Origin: Pedobacter sp. Bi126
GTDB lineage: Bacteria; Bacteroidota; Bacteroidia; Sphingobacteriales; Sphingobacteriaceae
Assembly: GCF_918698245.1 (NCBI RefSeq)
Contig: NZ_CAKKMS010000005.1
Coordinates: 1 to 64,000, forward strand
Direction of reading: 5' to 3'
Length of the DNA: 64,000 bases
Part shown: positions 25,452 to 33,628 of the stretch, piece by piece
Layout of the letters: each line of letters starts with the position of its first letter
Position numbering within the stretch: the stretch's first letter is position 1
Translations under genes and position numbers: made by a program
The notes under the pieces: generated by a model
What the model was told of the DNA's origin: nothing
Databases searched by the model: none
The model's input: the letters and a program-made list of their open reading frames with translations, nothing else

Positions 25452-25542
25452 AAAGAAAGTGTTGTGTTTCTAAAAATAACGTGGCTACCCACGTTTAAGT
25501 TTTGCAAAATAACTAAAAATAAACCCATACTTAAGGCAAAAA

Positions 25543-26586
25543 ATGGTACAAGGCAAAGATGTTGTTCAGGCAAGTGGATTGGTGTACGTAACTGATACCA
25601 TGCCTGGCATTTACCGTAAAGGAAAACCTGGTAAATTTTATTATGAAGATAAAGAGGGCAACAAAATTACCGAAGAGAAACATCTCGAGCGGATAAAGGC
25701 CTTAGTTATCCCACCCGCATGGCAAAATGTGTGGATTGCCAGTAAGCCAAATGCATATTTACAGGTTACGGGTATTGATGCTGCAGGCAGGAAACAATAT
25801 AAATACCACGCAAAGTGGACCAGCCGCCGATCGGAGGCTAAATATTTCCGTTTATTGGAGTTTGGAAAAGCATTGCCCAATGCACGGAAAAACCTGGAAA
25901 AAGACCTCCGCAGAAAAGATTTCGATGAACGCAAAGTATTGGCCATTTCTGTAGATGTACTGCAAAAAACACTAATCCGTGTGGGTAACGAAAGTTATAA
26001 ACAGCTTTACGGCTCTTTTGGCTTAACTACCCTTCGCGATAAGCATGTTAAGATCGAAGGAAGTAAAATTACCATGGATTTTGTTGGGAAAAAAGGTGTT
26101 CGGCAAAAAGTAGAGTTAAATGATCGGTCGCTGGCAAAACTAGTTAAGAAATGCAGGGACATTCCCGGACAGGAATTATTTCAGTTTTATTCGAACGGGA
26201 AAGAACATAAAAGTATCGATTCTGGCAAAATAAACGCTTACATTAAAGAAATTACAGGCGATGATTTTACGGCAAAGGATTTTAGAACCTGGGGCGGTAC
26301 TTTAGAAGCGTTGCGCCAATTTTCGAAGTGCAGCGCTGATGAGGGTTTTAACTTAAACTCCAAAAAAACAATTGTAACGGTTTTAGATTGTGTAGCGAAA
26401 AAATTAGGCAATACCAGGGCTGTTTGCAAGAGTTCTTATGTATATCCGTTATTGCTCACCGCTTACGAAAACAATGAGCTTGGTAAATACATGAAAAAAA
26501 TGAATAATAACAAAACAACCGGTAAATTAGGTTTAGCACACGATGAGAAAGTTTTATTGTCGTTTTTAAGAGCAAGTAGTAAATAG
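25543..26586 (+). CDS. DNA topoisomerase IB
   Basis: A 347-residue type IB topoisomerase of the poxvirus-like bacterial class, which relaxes supercoils through a 3'-phosphotyrosine. The catalytic tyrosine is in KSSYVYPLLL near residue 300; the FRTWGGTLEALRQF segment holds the RxW pair and the RVGNESYKQLYGSFGLTTLRDKH segment precedes it. It is monocistronic and divergent from fmt. A perfect 38-base palindrome follows at 26611-26648. Confidence 0.95.
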   Translation: MVQGKDVVQASGLVYVTDTMPGIYRKGKPGKFYYEDKEGNKITEEKHLERIKALVIPPAWQNVWIASKPNAYLQVTGIDAAGRKQYKYHAKWTSRRSEAKYFRLLEFGKALPNARKNLEKDLRRKDFDERKVLAISVDVLQKTLIRVGNESYKQLYGSFGLTTLRDKHVKIEGSKITMDFVGKKGVRQKVELNDRSLAKLVKKCRDIPGQELFQFYSNGKEHKSIDSGKINAYIKEITGDDFTAKDFRTWGGTLEALRQFSKCSADEGFNLNSKKTIVTVLDCVAKKLGNTRAVCKSSYVYPLLLTAYENNELGKYMKKMNNNKTTGKLGLAHDEKVLLSFLRASSK

Positions 26587-26610
26587 ACAAATTGATATAA
26601 AAAATCGTCG

Positions 26611-26648
26611 TTTCGAGCGGACCCGATAGCTATCGGGTCCGCTCGAAA
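26611..26648. terminator. Perfect 38-base palindrome after topoisomerase IB
   Basis: The sequence reads identically on both strands, with centre GATAGCTATC between 26629 and 26630. It lies 24 bases after the stop codon of the topoisomerase gene. No long T-run follows, so it could act as a terminator, a recombination site or part of a REP-like element. The core CCGATAGCTATCGG module also appears at 24048-24061 and near 36267 in diverged form. Confidence 0.55.
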
Positions 26649-26705
26649 AATCTGTTTTAAACGACCGTATTAAGCTATACTCCAGTTACAATAGCCCTTT
26701 GAAAG

Positions 26706-26912
26706 TTATTCTTTAGGGGCCTTTTTTATCGGATGAACGGGTTGCTCTTCAAGCTCGCGCTGTTTAGCAGGGTTATTCGTTTTTGGTGCTTTATTAGGTG
26801 TGCTGTCGTTTTTATGCCTCACCGTTTTATGGTCAACAGGCTCCCTGCCTTTGGGCACTTCTTCCTGGTAATTGCTTCCTGGTTTATCACTTTTAATTTT
26901 TGGACCGCTCAT
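26706..26912 (-). CDS. Small charged hypothetical protein
   Basis: A 68-residue hydrophilic protein, rich in Lys, Pro, Glu and Asn, with no hydrophobic core (MSGPKIKSDKPG ... EEQPVHPIKKAPKE). It is probably disordered. It is unknown to me; similar small charged proteins are common in Sphingobacteriaceae. The opposite frame at 26733-26918 looks like a shadow, since its sequence is irregular. Confidence 0.55.
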   Translation of the reverse strand: MSGPKIKSDKPGSNYQEEVPKGREPVDHKTVRHKNDSTPNKAPKTNNPAKQRELEEQPVHPIKKAPKE

Positions 26913-26921
26913 AGCTAAAAT

Positions 26922-27078
26922 GATTGAATTAGTGAATGTTTGGATGAATGAATTTTGAATAGCACATTGCCTATCAATTATCTAATAATAACAAATCGCT
27001 ATCTGTTAAGTTTGAAAATAATTGCAAGGGGCAATCCAATCATTCAGTCATTCAATCCATCATTCCATCATTCAATAA
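26922..27078. repeat. Two loose heptad arrays around a gene-free stretch
   Basis: Bases 26922-26960 (TGATTGA, ATTAGTG, AATGTTT, GGATGAA, TGAATTT) and 27037-27078 (ATCATTC, AGTCATT, CAATCCA, TCATTCC, ATCATTC) repeat loosely with a 7-base period. The second array ends 1 base before the stop codon of the NamZ gene. They are more degenerate than the arrays at 45543 and 53964. Confidence 0.4.
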
Positions 27079-28347
27079 TCAATTGTATAGCAAATATTTC
27101 TTCCGCATGGTTTTGTACGCACTTAGTCCTGGTTCCCAGCTCGCCCTAATTTCTGCTTCACTTTTTCCGTCGATTACCTGTTGTCTGAAATCTGCCACAC
27201 CAACTAACCTTTCGATAGTACCCATTTCTTTACTCAGCTTGGTGTTAAAGAAATCTTCTTTTCTTGGCGATGCCTTGTACAGTTCAATTAACCAGCTAAT
27301 GTTTACCTGTTTCGATTTTACCAGTTTCGAAGTATCATAGGTTCTTAAATCTAAGCCATAACAAACCTGATCCTGAAACAATGGTGTTTCAGACATTCCT
27401 TTTATACTTTTCGGCGTAAAACTGAAATCGAATTTCCCTTTAAGGTAGGGTGCCCCAACAACAGTAAAAGGAAACATTGTTCCGCGGCCGTGGTTTAGAT
27501 AGGTGCCCTCAAATAAGCAGGTAGATGGGTAAAGTAAAATAGATTGCTGCGTATTCAGGTTAGGAGAGGGTTTAACTGGTAAAATATACTCCATATCATG
27601 ATGGTAATTGGCATTTTTGATAATCGTAATCTTGCATTTCACCTTATCTTTCAACCAGCCTTCGCCATTTAACATCTGTGCATATTCGCCAACCGTCAAG
27701 CCATGTGCAATAGGGATAGGTTGCACGCCAATGCCTGATTTAAATTTCGGGTCTAAAATCGGCCCATCAATTAAATAACCATTTGGATTGGGGCGATCTA
27801 AAATCAACAACGTTTTATTGTTTGCTGCACAAGCTTCCATAACGTGCTGTAAGGTATTGATATAAGTATAAAAACGAACACCAACATCTTGGATGTCAAA
27901 CACCATAATGTCGATATCTGCTAAATCTTCAGCCGTTGGTGTACTGTGTTTGCCATAAAGCGAGATGGCTTTTATACCTGTTTTGGTATCAACATCATCA
28001 TTAACTGTAACACCAGCGCTGGCATTGCCTCTAAAACCGTGCTCAGGACCAAATATCTTCTGAATTTTAACACCTCGTTTCAGCAGGCTATCAACCGAAG
28101 TCTGTGTACCGATAATCGATGTGGGGTTAACCACCATACCCACACGTTTTCCTTTTAAAAGCGGGAGGTATTTTTCGGTCTGTTCCGCACCGGTTTTAAT
28201 TGTCGATGGCAGTTTAACATTCCTGATCATCAGTTTTCTGTTTTCAGGGCTTTTCTTTCCAAGAACTTCCTGTTCAAGTGGTTTGGGTTGTCCGCAGGCC
28301 GATAATGCAATTAAACTGGTTAAAGCAAAGCTGATGTAATTTTTCAT
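27079..28347 (-). CDS. NamZ-like exo-beta-N-acetylmuramidase (DUF1343)
   Basis: A 422-residue lipoprotein of the DUF1343 (YbbC/NamZ) family. The lipobox ALSACGQ puts the mature cysteine near residue 18. The family core is clear: GKRVGMVVNPTSIIG (about 65-80), IFGPEHGFRG (about 96), DIQDVGVRFYTYINTLQ (about 153) and LDRPNPNG (about 181). Characterised members release terminal N-acetylmuramic acid from peptidoglycan fragments. It probably works in the periplasm in cell-wall recycling. It is separate from its neighbours. Confidence 0.88.
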   Translation of the reverse strand: MKNYISFALTSLIALSACGQPKPLEQEVLGKKSPENRKLMIRNVKLPSTIKTGAEQTEKYLPLLKGKRVGMVVNPTSIIGTQTSVDSLLKRGVKIQKIFGPEHGFRGNASAGVTVNDDVDTKTGIKAISLYGKHSTPTAEDLADIDIMVFDIQDVGVRFYTYINTLQHVMEACAANNKTLLILDRPNPNGYLIDGPILDPKFKSGIGVQPIPIAHGLTVGEYAQMLNGEGWLKDKVKCKITIIKNANYHHDMEYILPVKPSPNLNTQQSILLYPSTCLFEGTYLNHGRGTMFPFTVVGAPYLKGKFDFSFTPKSIKGMSETPLFQDQVCYGLDLRTYDTSKLVKSKQVNISWLIELYKASPRKEDFFNTKLSKEMGTIERLVGVADFRQQVIDGKSEAEIRASWEPGLSAYKTMRKKYLLYN

Positions 28348-28517
28348 TTTGAGTATTATTCTAATCTTCCGGTATTATAACAAAACAATTTACAATATAT
28401 TTCAATTATGCTATTGGTATTTTCTTGTTACAACTTAAAAATTGATGTTTAAAGTTGGTTATTTATTTTCGAAAATGCCATTTTTAAAAAGGAATTGAGC
28501 ATTTTTGTTAATACAAA

Positions 28518-29747
28518 TTGATTAAATTGAATTTCGAATATTTCATAGCTGGGCGGATAGCCATTAAATCTGAGCGTACTTTTTCAAAACTTATCGTCCG
28601 TATTGCAATAGCAGGCGTGATGTTGAGTTTGGCTGTTATGATTCTCTCTATAGCCATTATTAAAGGCTTTAAAACTGAAATTCAGGATAAAGTAAGGGGC
28701 TATTTGGGCGATGTGCAGATTACCCGTTACGATCTGAATAATTCTTTTGAGCATTCTCCCTTCGTACTAGATGGAGAAACAAAAAAAATGCTCAAAAGCA
28801 ATCCAGATATTGAATATTATTATCCTTTTGCTACAAAACCCGCTATCCTTTCGGCCAATAATGAAATTGAAGGCATTAATTTTAAAGGGATAGACAAAAA
28901 CTATAAGTGGGATTACATTAAACAGCATATTATCAGCGGAACCATTATCGATTTTTCTGACAGTACGGCTGCCATGCAAGAACTGCTCATCTCGAATTAT
29001 ACAGCTAATCGTTTAAAACTCAAAACCGGTGATGATTTTATCATGTATTTTGTTCAAAACCAGTTGCGACCGCGTAAATTTAAAATAGTAGGCATTTACG
29101 ATATTGGTGTAGAAGATATAGATAAGGGTTTTGTGCTGGGCAACCTGAATATCATTAAACGCCTGAATAACTGGGAGGCCAACGAAATTGGTGGTATAGA
29201 AATTAGGATCAATGATTTTAACAGACTTAAGCCTATTGCCAATAATATTTATGAAAAGCTTCCACGCAATTTGCGCTCGTATTCTATCGAAGAAAATTTT
29301 CCTAATATATTTACCTGGTTAGGTCTTCTTGATGTGAACACCAATGTGCTGTTAATCCTGATGTTAATTGTAGGTGTAATTAACATGGTTACGGCACTGT
29401 TAATTATGATTTTGGAGAAGACAAATATGATCGGGATGCTAAAATCGTTCGGAGCCAGCAACTGGAGCATTATGAAAATTTTCCTTTACAATGCGGCTTA
29501 TTTAATTGGTATTGGCTTATTACTGGGGAATATTCTGGGCTTAGGACTTGGTTTTTTACAGCAGGCAACTCACATTTTCAAGCTTAACCAGGCCTCTTAC
29601 TTTTTAGCTTATGCACCAATAGAATTTCATTTTATTGATGTGCTGCTCCTTAATATCGTTACGGTAGTGGTATGTTTAACGGTCTTGATTATCCCTTCGC
29701 TATTGATCAGCAAGGTTTCTCCGCTTAAAGCCATTAGATTTAAGTAA
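28518..29747 (+). CDS. LolE/FtsX-type ABC transporter permease
   Basis: A permease of the LolCE/MacB-FtsX superfamily, 409 residues. One N-terminal membrane segment (about 30-55) is followed by a large periplasmic domain, then three C-terminal segments near 275-300, 325-350 and 375-395 with the FtsX domain. Lol permeases move lipoproteins from the inner membrane. No ATPase gene is adjacent. Both in-frame starts are TTG: 28518 as given, or 28527, which gives NFEYFIAGRIA, the more usual beginning for this family. Confidence 0.82.
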   Translation: MIKLNFEYFIAGRIAIKSERTFSKLIVRIAIAGVMLSLAVMILSIAIIKGFKTEIQDKVRGYLGDVQITRYDLNNSFEHSPFVLDGETKKMLKSNPDIEYYYPFATKPAILSANNEIEGINFKGIDKNYKWDYIKQHIISGTIIDFSDSTAAMQELLISNYTANRLKLKTGDDFIMYFVQNQLRPRKFKIVGIYDIGVEDIDKGFVLGNLNIIKRLNNWEANEIGGIEIRINDFNRLKPIANNIYEKLPRNLRSYSIEENFPNIFTWLGLLDVNTNVLLILMLIVGVINMVTALLIMILEKTNMIGMLKSFGASNWSIMKIFLYNAAYLIGIGLLLGNILGLGLGFLQQATHIFKLNQASYFLAYAPIEFHFIDVLLLNIVTVVVCLTVLIIPSLLISKVSPLKAIRFK

Positions 29748-29754
29748 GGAAAAA

Positions 29755-29792
29755 ACTTGGGTCACCGGACAGATCATTTTCCGATGCCCAAG
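29755..29792. terminator. Hairpin between the permease and lipoprotein genes
   Basis: CTTGGG and CCCAAG pair at the outer ends, with CCGG/CCG inside, in the 56-base gap between convergent genes. The tail is only weakly T-rich. Confidence 0.4.
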
Positions 29793-29803
29793 CAAACCTA
29801 AAC

Positions 29804-30205
29804 TTAAGCTCTTGTCAACTCAACTTTTACAGTTTGTGTGTTATCACTTTTCTGAAGCTGAGGGTATGGTGTGATGTCAATTAATTTGAGTGAATAATCT
29901 ATGCCGTTAATTTTAAGGTTTGCTACACCGGCTAAGGTGCCACAATCTCCTTTGCATAAGATAATTTCCTGATCAATGTTATTAGATGTTAATTTGAAAA
30001 AAGCTTTTGCACCACCAGCGCCAATACAATCAGCATTTATTGGGCAACGGCTATCGCTAATCGATTTTAATACTAATGTAGATGCACCGATTGATTTTGA
30101 CGTATTGATTTCAAATTCGTAATTCGTCGTTTTTGTTTCAGATTTTTTCTCACATCCAAAAACAAAAATAGATAAGACAATAAAGAAGAATGTTAAATTT
30201 TTCAT
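29804..30205 (-). CDS. Hypothetical lipoprotein with conserved cysteines
   Basis: A 133-residue protein with a lipoprotein signal (IFVFGCEKKS, mature cysteine near residue 18). The pattern DSRCPINADCIGAGGAKAFFKL is a recurrent feature of small Bacteroidota lipoproteins, with a second pair of cysteines at ILCKGDCGT. No function is known to me. It is the third gene of a run truA, lipoprotein, lipoprotein, with gaps of 36 and 11 bases. Confidence 0.75.
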   Translation of the reverse strand: MKNLTFFFIVLSIFVFGCEKKSETKTTNYEFEINTSKSIGASTLVLKSISDSRCPINADCIGAGGAKAFFKLTSNNIDQEIILCKGDCGTLAGVANLKINGIDYSLKLIDITPYPQLQKSDNTQTVKVELTRA

Positions 30206-30216
30206 TTAGATGAGGA

Positions 30217-30663
30217 TTAATTGCTTCTTTTTAAAATGTATTCATAATCTACGGTAGCATAAGAGGTAGCCGGCGAAAGATCTGTTTGAGGCTTAAACCT
30301 TTTTCTAAGGGTTAAATCTACTCCGCTGCTTCTAATATCGTATTCACCGTTTAAAATCATATTCCAATCAAAATCTGCTGTCCAAACGACCTCATCGGTA
30401 AAATATCCGATCCCGTTCTTAAAATTATAGGTTCCCTTACCTCCCGATGGTTTTAGGTTAGCATCAGTACTTGGAGTAATGATGAATTTTCCATCCTGTA
30501 ACGAGATTGAAATTGGTCTGGTTATCGGCACAGACCTAGCACTATTGGTAATTACCAACACACCTGTATAGTTGCCATCCAATAAAACATCCACGGTTGT
30601 AGATTTTTTACAGCCTAATGATAGGATCAGGGCAAAAAGGAAAATACAGATTTGAACTTTCAT
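30217..30663 (-). CDS. Hypothetical lipoprotein, lipocalin-like
   Basis: A 148-residue lipoprotein (lipobox ILSLGCKK, cysteine near residue 18). The mature part has successive strands (GNYTGVLVITN, RPISISLQDGKFIITPS, GKGTYNFKNGIGYFTDEVVWT, WNMILNGEYDIRSSGVDLTLRK) that suggest a small beta barrel. The family is unknown to me. It is placed between truA and another lipoprotein. Confidence 0.7.
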   Translation of the reverse strand: MKVQICIFLFALILSLGCKKSTTVDVLLDGNYTGVLVITNSARSVPITRPISISLQDGKFIITPSTDANLKPSGGKGTYNFKNGIGYFTDEVVWTADFDWNMILNGEYDIRSSGVDLTLRKRFKPQTDLSPATSYATVDYEYILKRSN

Positions 30664-30699
30664 ACCCCTTAAACGGAGTTCAAAATGAAAACGCTACAC

Positions 30700-31500
30700 T
30701 TAAATTGAAATCCAGTCTATACCTTGTGTATTATGGATAAATTCAGTCCTTGGTTCGAGGTTTAAATATGGATAAGTGACTTTCGAAAGGTATAAGCCTG
30801 TTGGGTGAGCGGGTAATGATAGTTTTGGGGATTGCAGAGTAATCAGTCCGCTTTCAAATTCATCAAAGCTAAGTTCTCCTTTGCCAACCATGAGCATTTT
30901 ACCCATAATAATGCGGATCATTTTGCCCAAAAAGCGATTGCTGGCAATATGAAACCTCAGCCTGTCGCCTTTTGGATTTACAAATAAATCGGTTTCCATT
31001 ACATTGCAGATGGTATGCTCATATTTATCAGGATGCGTACAAAAAGCCCTATAATCTTTGTATTGGGGTAGTAGTTTTACAACGGCTTTCATTTTATCAA
31101 AATCTAAATTGTTTAATTGATAAAAGGAACTTTGGGTGCTTAAAAAAGGATCTTTATAGGTATGGATAAAATAATCATATTTCCGTTGTACAGCATCAAA
31201 CCGGGCATGCGGTTTCCCCTCCATTTTAATAATGTCGAATACTGCGATATTATAAGGTAAGGCTTTATTCAGGATGTAAAGCAGATCGAAATCAATCTCT
31301 TTTTCAATATCGGTATGAAAAAAAAACTGACTGGCATGTACATGCGCATCTGTTCGCCCACAGCCGTTAATCGCAATCGGCGATTTTAGAATCTTCGATA
31401 GGGTTTGTTCAATAACTTCCTGAACGCTTTTTACCCCAGGCTGTTTTTGCCATCCACTAAAGTACTGGCCTTGATAGGCAATGTGAAAGAAATACCTCAT
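30700..31500 (-). CDS. truA: tRNA pseudouridine synthase A
   Basis: A 266-residue TruA that makes pseudouridine at positions 38-40 of tRNA. The catalytic aspartate lies in GCGRTDAHVHA (about 47-57), and YQGQYFSGWQKQPG at the N-terminus and RFLGKMIRIIMGKML are conserved. It begins a minus-strand run that continues into two lipoprotein genes, and is divergent from the YchJ-like gene. Confidence 0.96.
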   Translation of the reverse strand: MRYFFHIAYQGQYFSGWQKQPGVKSVQEVIEQTLSKILKSPIAINGCGRTDAHVHASQFFFHTDIEKEIDFDLLYILNKALPYNIAVFDIIKMEGKPHARFDAVQRKYDYFIHTYKDPFLSTQSSFYQLNNLDFDKMKAVVKLLPQYKDYRAFCTHPDKYEHTICNVMETDLFVNPKGDRLRFHIASNRFLGKMIRIIMGKMLMVGKGELSFDEFESGLITLQSPKLSLPAHPTGLYLSKVTYPYLNLEPRTEFIHNTQGIDWISI

Positions 31501-31549
31501 TTTTCAGCTGCAATTTTACGGAAATTTTAGCAGCAGGAATATTAAATCA

Positions 31550-31557
31550 TACTTTTG
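31550..31557 (+). promoter_or_regulatory. Likely -7 promoter element of the ychJ-like gene
   Basis: TACTTTTG matches TAnnTTTG and lies 16 bases before the ATG at 31574. No good -33 box was seen. Confidence 0.4.
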
Positions 31558-31573
31558 TGTGGTAAATTTAATT

Positions 31574-31957
31574 ATGGATTTAATAAACTGTCCTTGCGGG
31601 AGTGGAGCTGCGTTTAGCCATTGTTGCCAGCCTTATCATTTAAAAGTGAAGGTAGCATCAACTGCAGAGGCCTTAATGCGTTCCAGATATTCGGCTTTTG
31701 TAGTAGCTGATGCTGCTTATCTTTATGACACCATGCATAGCAGTAAAAGAAAAGGGCATTCGAAAAATGCTTATCTAAGCAGTGCAAAAAACACCAAATG
31801 GCTAAAACTCGAAATTATTTTTTCTGATTTTGATGTCGTTGAGTTTAAGGCCTATTATCTGAATAAAAAGTTCCAAACAGAAGTATTGCATGAAAAATCG
31901 AATTTCAGGTTAGAAGATGGGAAATGGTATTATGTGGATGGAGAATTTTATGAATAA
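31574..31957 (+). CDS. YchJ-family protein with SEC-C motif
   Basis: A 127-residue protein starting at ATG 31574; the upstream GTG at 31559 would overlap the promoter leader. The N-terminal CPCGSGAAFSHCC is a SEC-C zinc motif, and the rest (NTF2-like: AEALMRSRYSAFVVADAAYLYDTMH, WLKLEIIFSDF) matches the YchJ/UPF0225 family, whose function is unknown. It is divergent from truA. Confidence 0.9.
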   Translation: MDLINCPCGSGAAFSHCCQPYHLKVKVASTAEALMRSRYSAFVVADAAYLYDTMHSSKRKGHSKNAYLSSAKNTKWLKLEIIFSDFDVVEFKAYYLNKKFQTEVLHEKSNFRLEDGKWYYVDGEFYE

Positions 31958-31962
31958 GAACG

Positions 31963-32026
31963 AAATCGCAAAATTCATACAAAATTTGCGATTCCATTCG
32001 CAGAATTAATATAAAATTTGCGATTT
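31963..32026. repeat. Three-arm inverted/direct repeat after the ychJ-like gene
   Basis: AAATCGCAAAATT (31963-31975) can pair with either of two direct copies of AAATTTGCGATT, at 31982-31993 and 32014-32025. The alternative pairings lie in the 81-base gap between convergent genes. Confidence 0.6.
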
Positions 32027-32038
32027 TACTCCTTATGG

Positions 32039-32845
32039 CTATATTTTCTTTGCCTCATTCCAATATACATCCATCTCTGCTAGTGTCATATCAGCCAGGG
32101 CTTTTCCATTTTCTTTTGCTTTGGTTTCGAGATACTGAAAACGTTTGATAAATTTTTTATTGGTTTTCTCCAATGCATTTTCAGGATTGATGTTAATGAA
32201 ACGTGCATAATTGATCAAAGAGAAAAGTACATCGCCAAATTCTGATTCTGCTTTTTCGATATCGATGGCCGTATTATCGGCAACGTTAAATTCAGTTTTA
32301 AACTCCTGTAATTCTTCTTCTACTTTTTCCCAAACCTGATTTTTATCTTCCCAATCGAAGCCTACGCCGCGGGCCTTTTCCTGAATGCGGGCAGCCTTAA
32401 CCAAAGCTGGTAACGAAGATGGAACACCGGCCAGAACCGATTTGTTGCCTTCTTTGAGTTTAATCTGCTCCCAGTTGCGTTTTACATCTTCTTCGTTCTG
32501 CACCTCAACATCGCCATAAATATGTGGATGTCGGTTTACCAGTTTATCGCAAACCCCGTTTAAAACATCTGTAATATTAAAATCATTGGTTTCGGAAGCA
32601 ATTCTAGAATAAAAAACCAAATGCATCATCACATCGCCAAGTTCCTTTTTAATTTCGTTTAAGTCGCCCTCTAAAATGGCGTCGCTCAATTCGTAAGTTT
32701 CCTCTATCGTTAAGTGGCGCAATGTTTCCATGGTCTGTTTTTTATCCCAGGGACATTGTGTACGCAATGTATCTAAAACGGTGAGTAATCGTGTAAAGGC
32801 ATCAGCTGGATTATTGGCACTGGCAGGAATTGGATTGTTAGGCAT
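32039..32845 (-). CDS. mazG: Nucleoside triphosphate pyrophosphohydrolase MazG
   Basis: A 268-residue NTP pyrophosphohydrolase with two MazG domains. The first (about 15-120) has the CPWDKKQTMETLRHLTIEETYEL start, EIKKELGDVMMHLVF and the metal-binding glutamates; the second (about 155-260) has EEELQEFK and EFGDVLFSLINYAR. It hydrolyses nucleoside triphosphates to monophosphates and pyrophosphate. It is the last gene of a tight minus-strand run starting with the AI-2E transporter gene. Confidence 0.95.
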   Translation of the reverse strand: MPNNPIPASANNPADAFTRLLTVLDTLRTQCPWDKKQTMETLRHLTIEETYELSDAILEGDLNEIKKELGDVMMHLVFYSRIASETNDFNITDVLNGVCDKLVNRHPHIYGDVEVQNEEDVKRNWEQIKLKEGNKSVLAGVPSSLPALVKAARIQEKARGVGFDWEDKNQVWEKVEEELQEFKTEFNVADNTAIDIEKAESEFGDVLFSLINYARFININPENALEKTNKKFIKRFQYLETKAKENGKALADMTLAEMDVYWNEAKKI

Positions 32846-32864
32846 ATTTATGGTTGAGCTATAT

Positions 32865-33314
32865 TTATCGAACGCTAAAGTACCAAACCCAAGCGATTAA
32901 GAAAAGCTGAAAGGGTATTCTGAACCATAAATATTTTGGTCCCGGCCCTGGCTTATGCAAATCTTCATAATTGATGCGGTGTTTGGCAGCGTAAATATTG
33001 GCAGGTAAAATAGCAATGTAAAAAATAATCAGGGCTATCCCGGTAAAATACCTGGTGCTTTCAATAGCCAGGCCAATGGCAAATAAGATTTCCAAGACAC
33101 CTGTTAAAAGCACAATTTCTACTTTTTTAGGAATAAACAGGGGAACCATAGCAGCCATGCTGGTTTTAAACTTGAAATGCCCTATAGCTGTAAAAAGTAA
33201 CATCACGCCCATGGCGATATTGCCTGCAAAAATATTTCCTTTATCAAATGTGGTATGGCCGCCAAAAGCTAATAGGGCGATATAAACGATAAGTAATACA
33301 AATAAAGGTTTCAT
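32865..33314 (-). CDS. DoxX-like membrane protein
   Basis: A 149-residue protein with four membrane segments (about 4-22, 30-48, 65-85, 90-107) and a C-terminal one near 128-145. The pattern (LLTGVLEILFAIGLAI) is that of the DoxX/YphA group of small membrane proteins, whose members in other bacteria accompany oxidative-stress or redox functions. No specific role can be given. It lies in the AI-2E to mazG run with gaps of 16 and 19 bases. Confidence 0.75.
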   Translation of the reverse strand: MKPLFVLLIVYIALLAFGGHTTFDKGNIFAGNIAMGVMLLFTAIGHFKFKTSMAAMVPLFIPKKVEIVLLTGVLEILFAIGLAIESTRYFTGIALIIFYIAILPANIYAAKHRINYEDLHKPGPGPKYLWFRIPFQLFLIAWVWYFSVR

Positions 33315-33330
33315 TTATTATAATTTTTAC

Positions 33331-33627
33331 TTACTTGATCAAATTAAAGGCTATTAAAATCGTTGCTATGAATAAGATAACCAAGCCTGATAGAAAGACA
33401 AAATCGGCAACTTTTTCTAACTTTTGACTTGTGTTTCTTTCTCTTCTCATAGAGATAAAAGATAAGATACAGCTGGTCATAAAAAACATTACGGCAGCTA
33501 CGGCAAATTCATCAATTATGGAACCATCGGTAAGTGCGAGTTTTTTTAAAGAAGTAAGCACAATAAAGCAGATGCCCAACAGATTGGCAGAAGTGCTTAA
33601 AATATGAGGCGATCTATTTTCGGCCAT
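33331..33627 (-). CDS. Small membrane protein of unknown function
   Basis: A 98-residue protein with three hydrophobic segments (about 12-30, 38-58, 75-95) and a basic loop (RRERNTSQKLEKV). I do not recognise the family. It starts 1 base after the AI-2E transporter gene and ends 16 bases before the DoxX-like gene, so it is part of the same operon. Confidence 0.7.
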   Translation of the reverse strand: MAENRSPHILSTSANLLGICFIVLTSLKKLALTDGSIIDEFAVAAVMFFMTSCILSFISMRRERNTSQKLEKVADFVFLSGLVILFIATILIAFNLIK

Positions 33628-33628
33628 A

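Noticed and set aside
26733..26918. 61-residue plus-strand frame opposite the small charged protein
   Set aside because: The minus-strand frame has a coherent charged composition and a better start, while this one has a random mixture with no motif.
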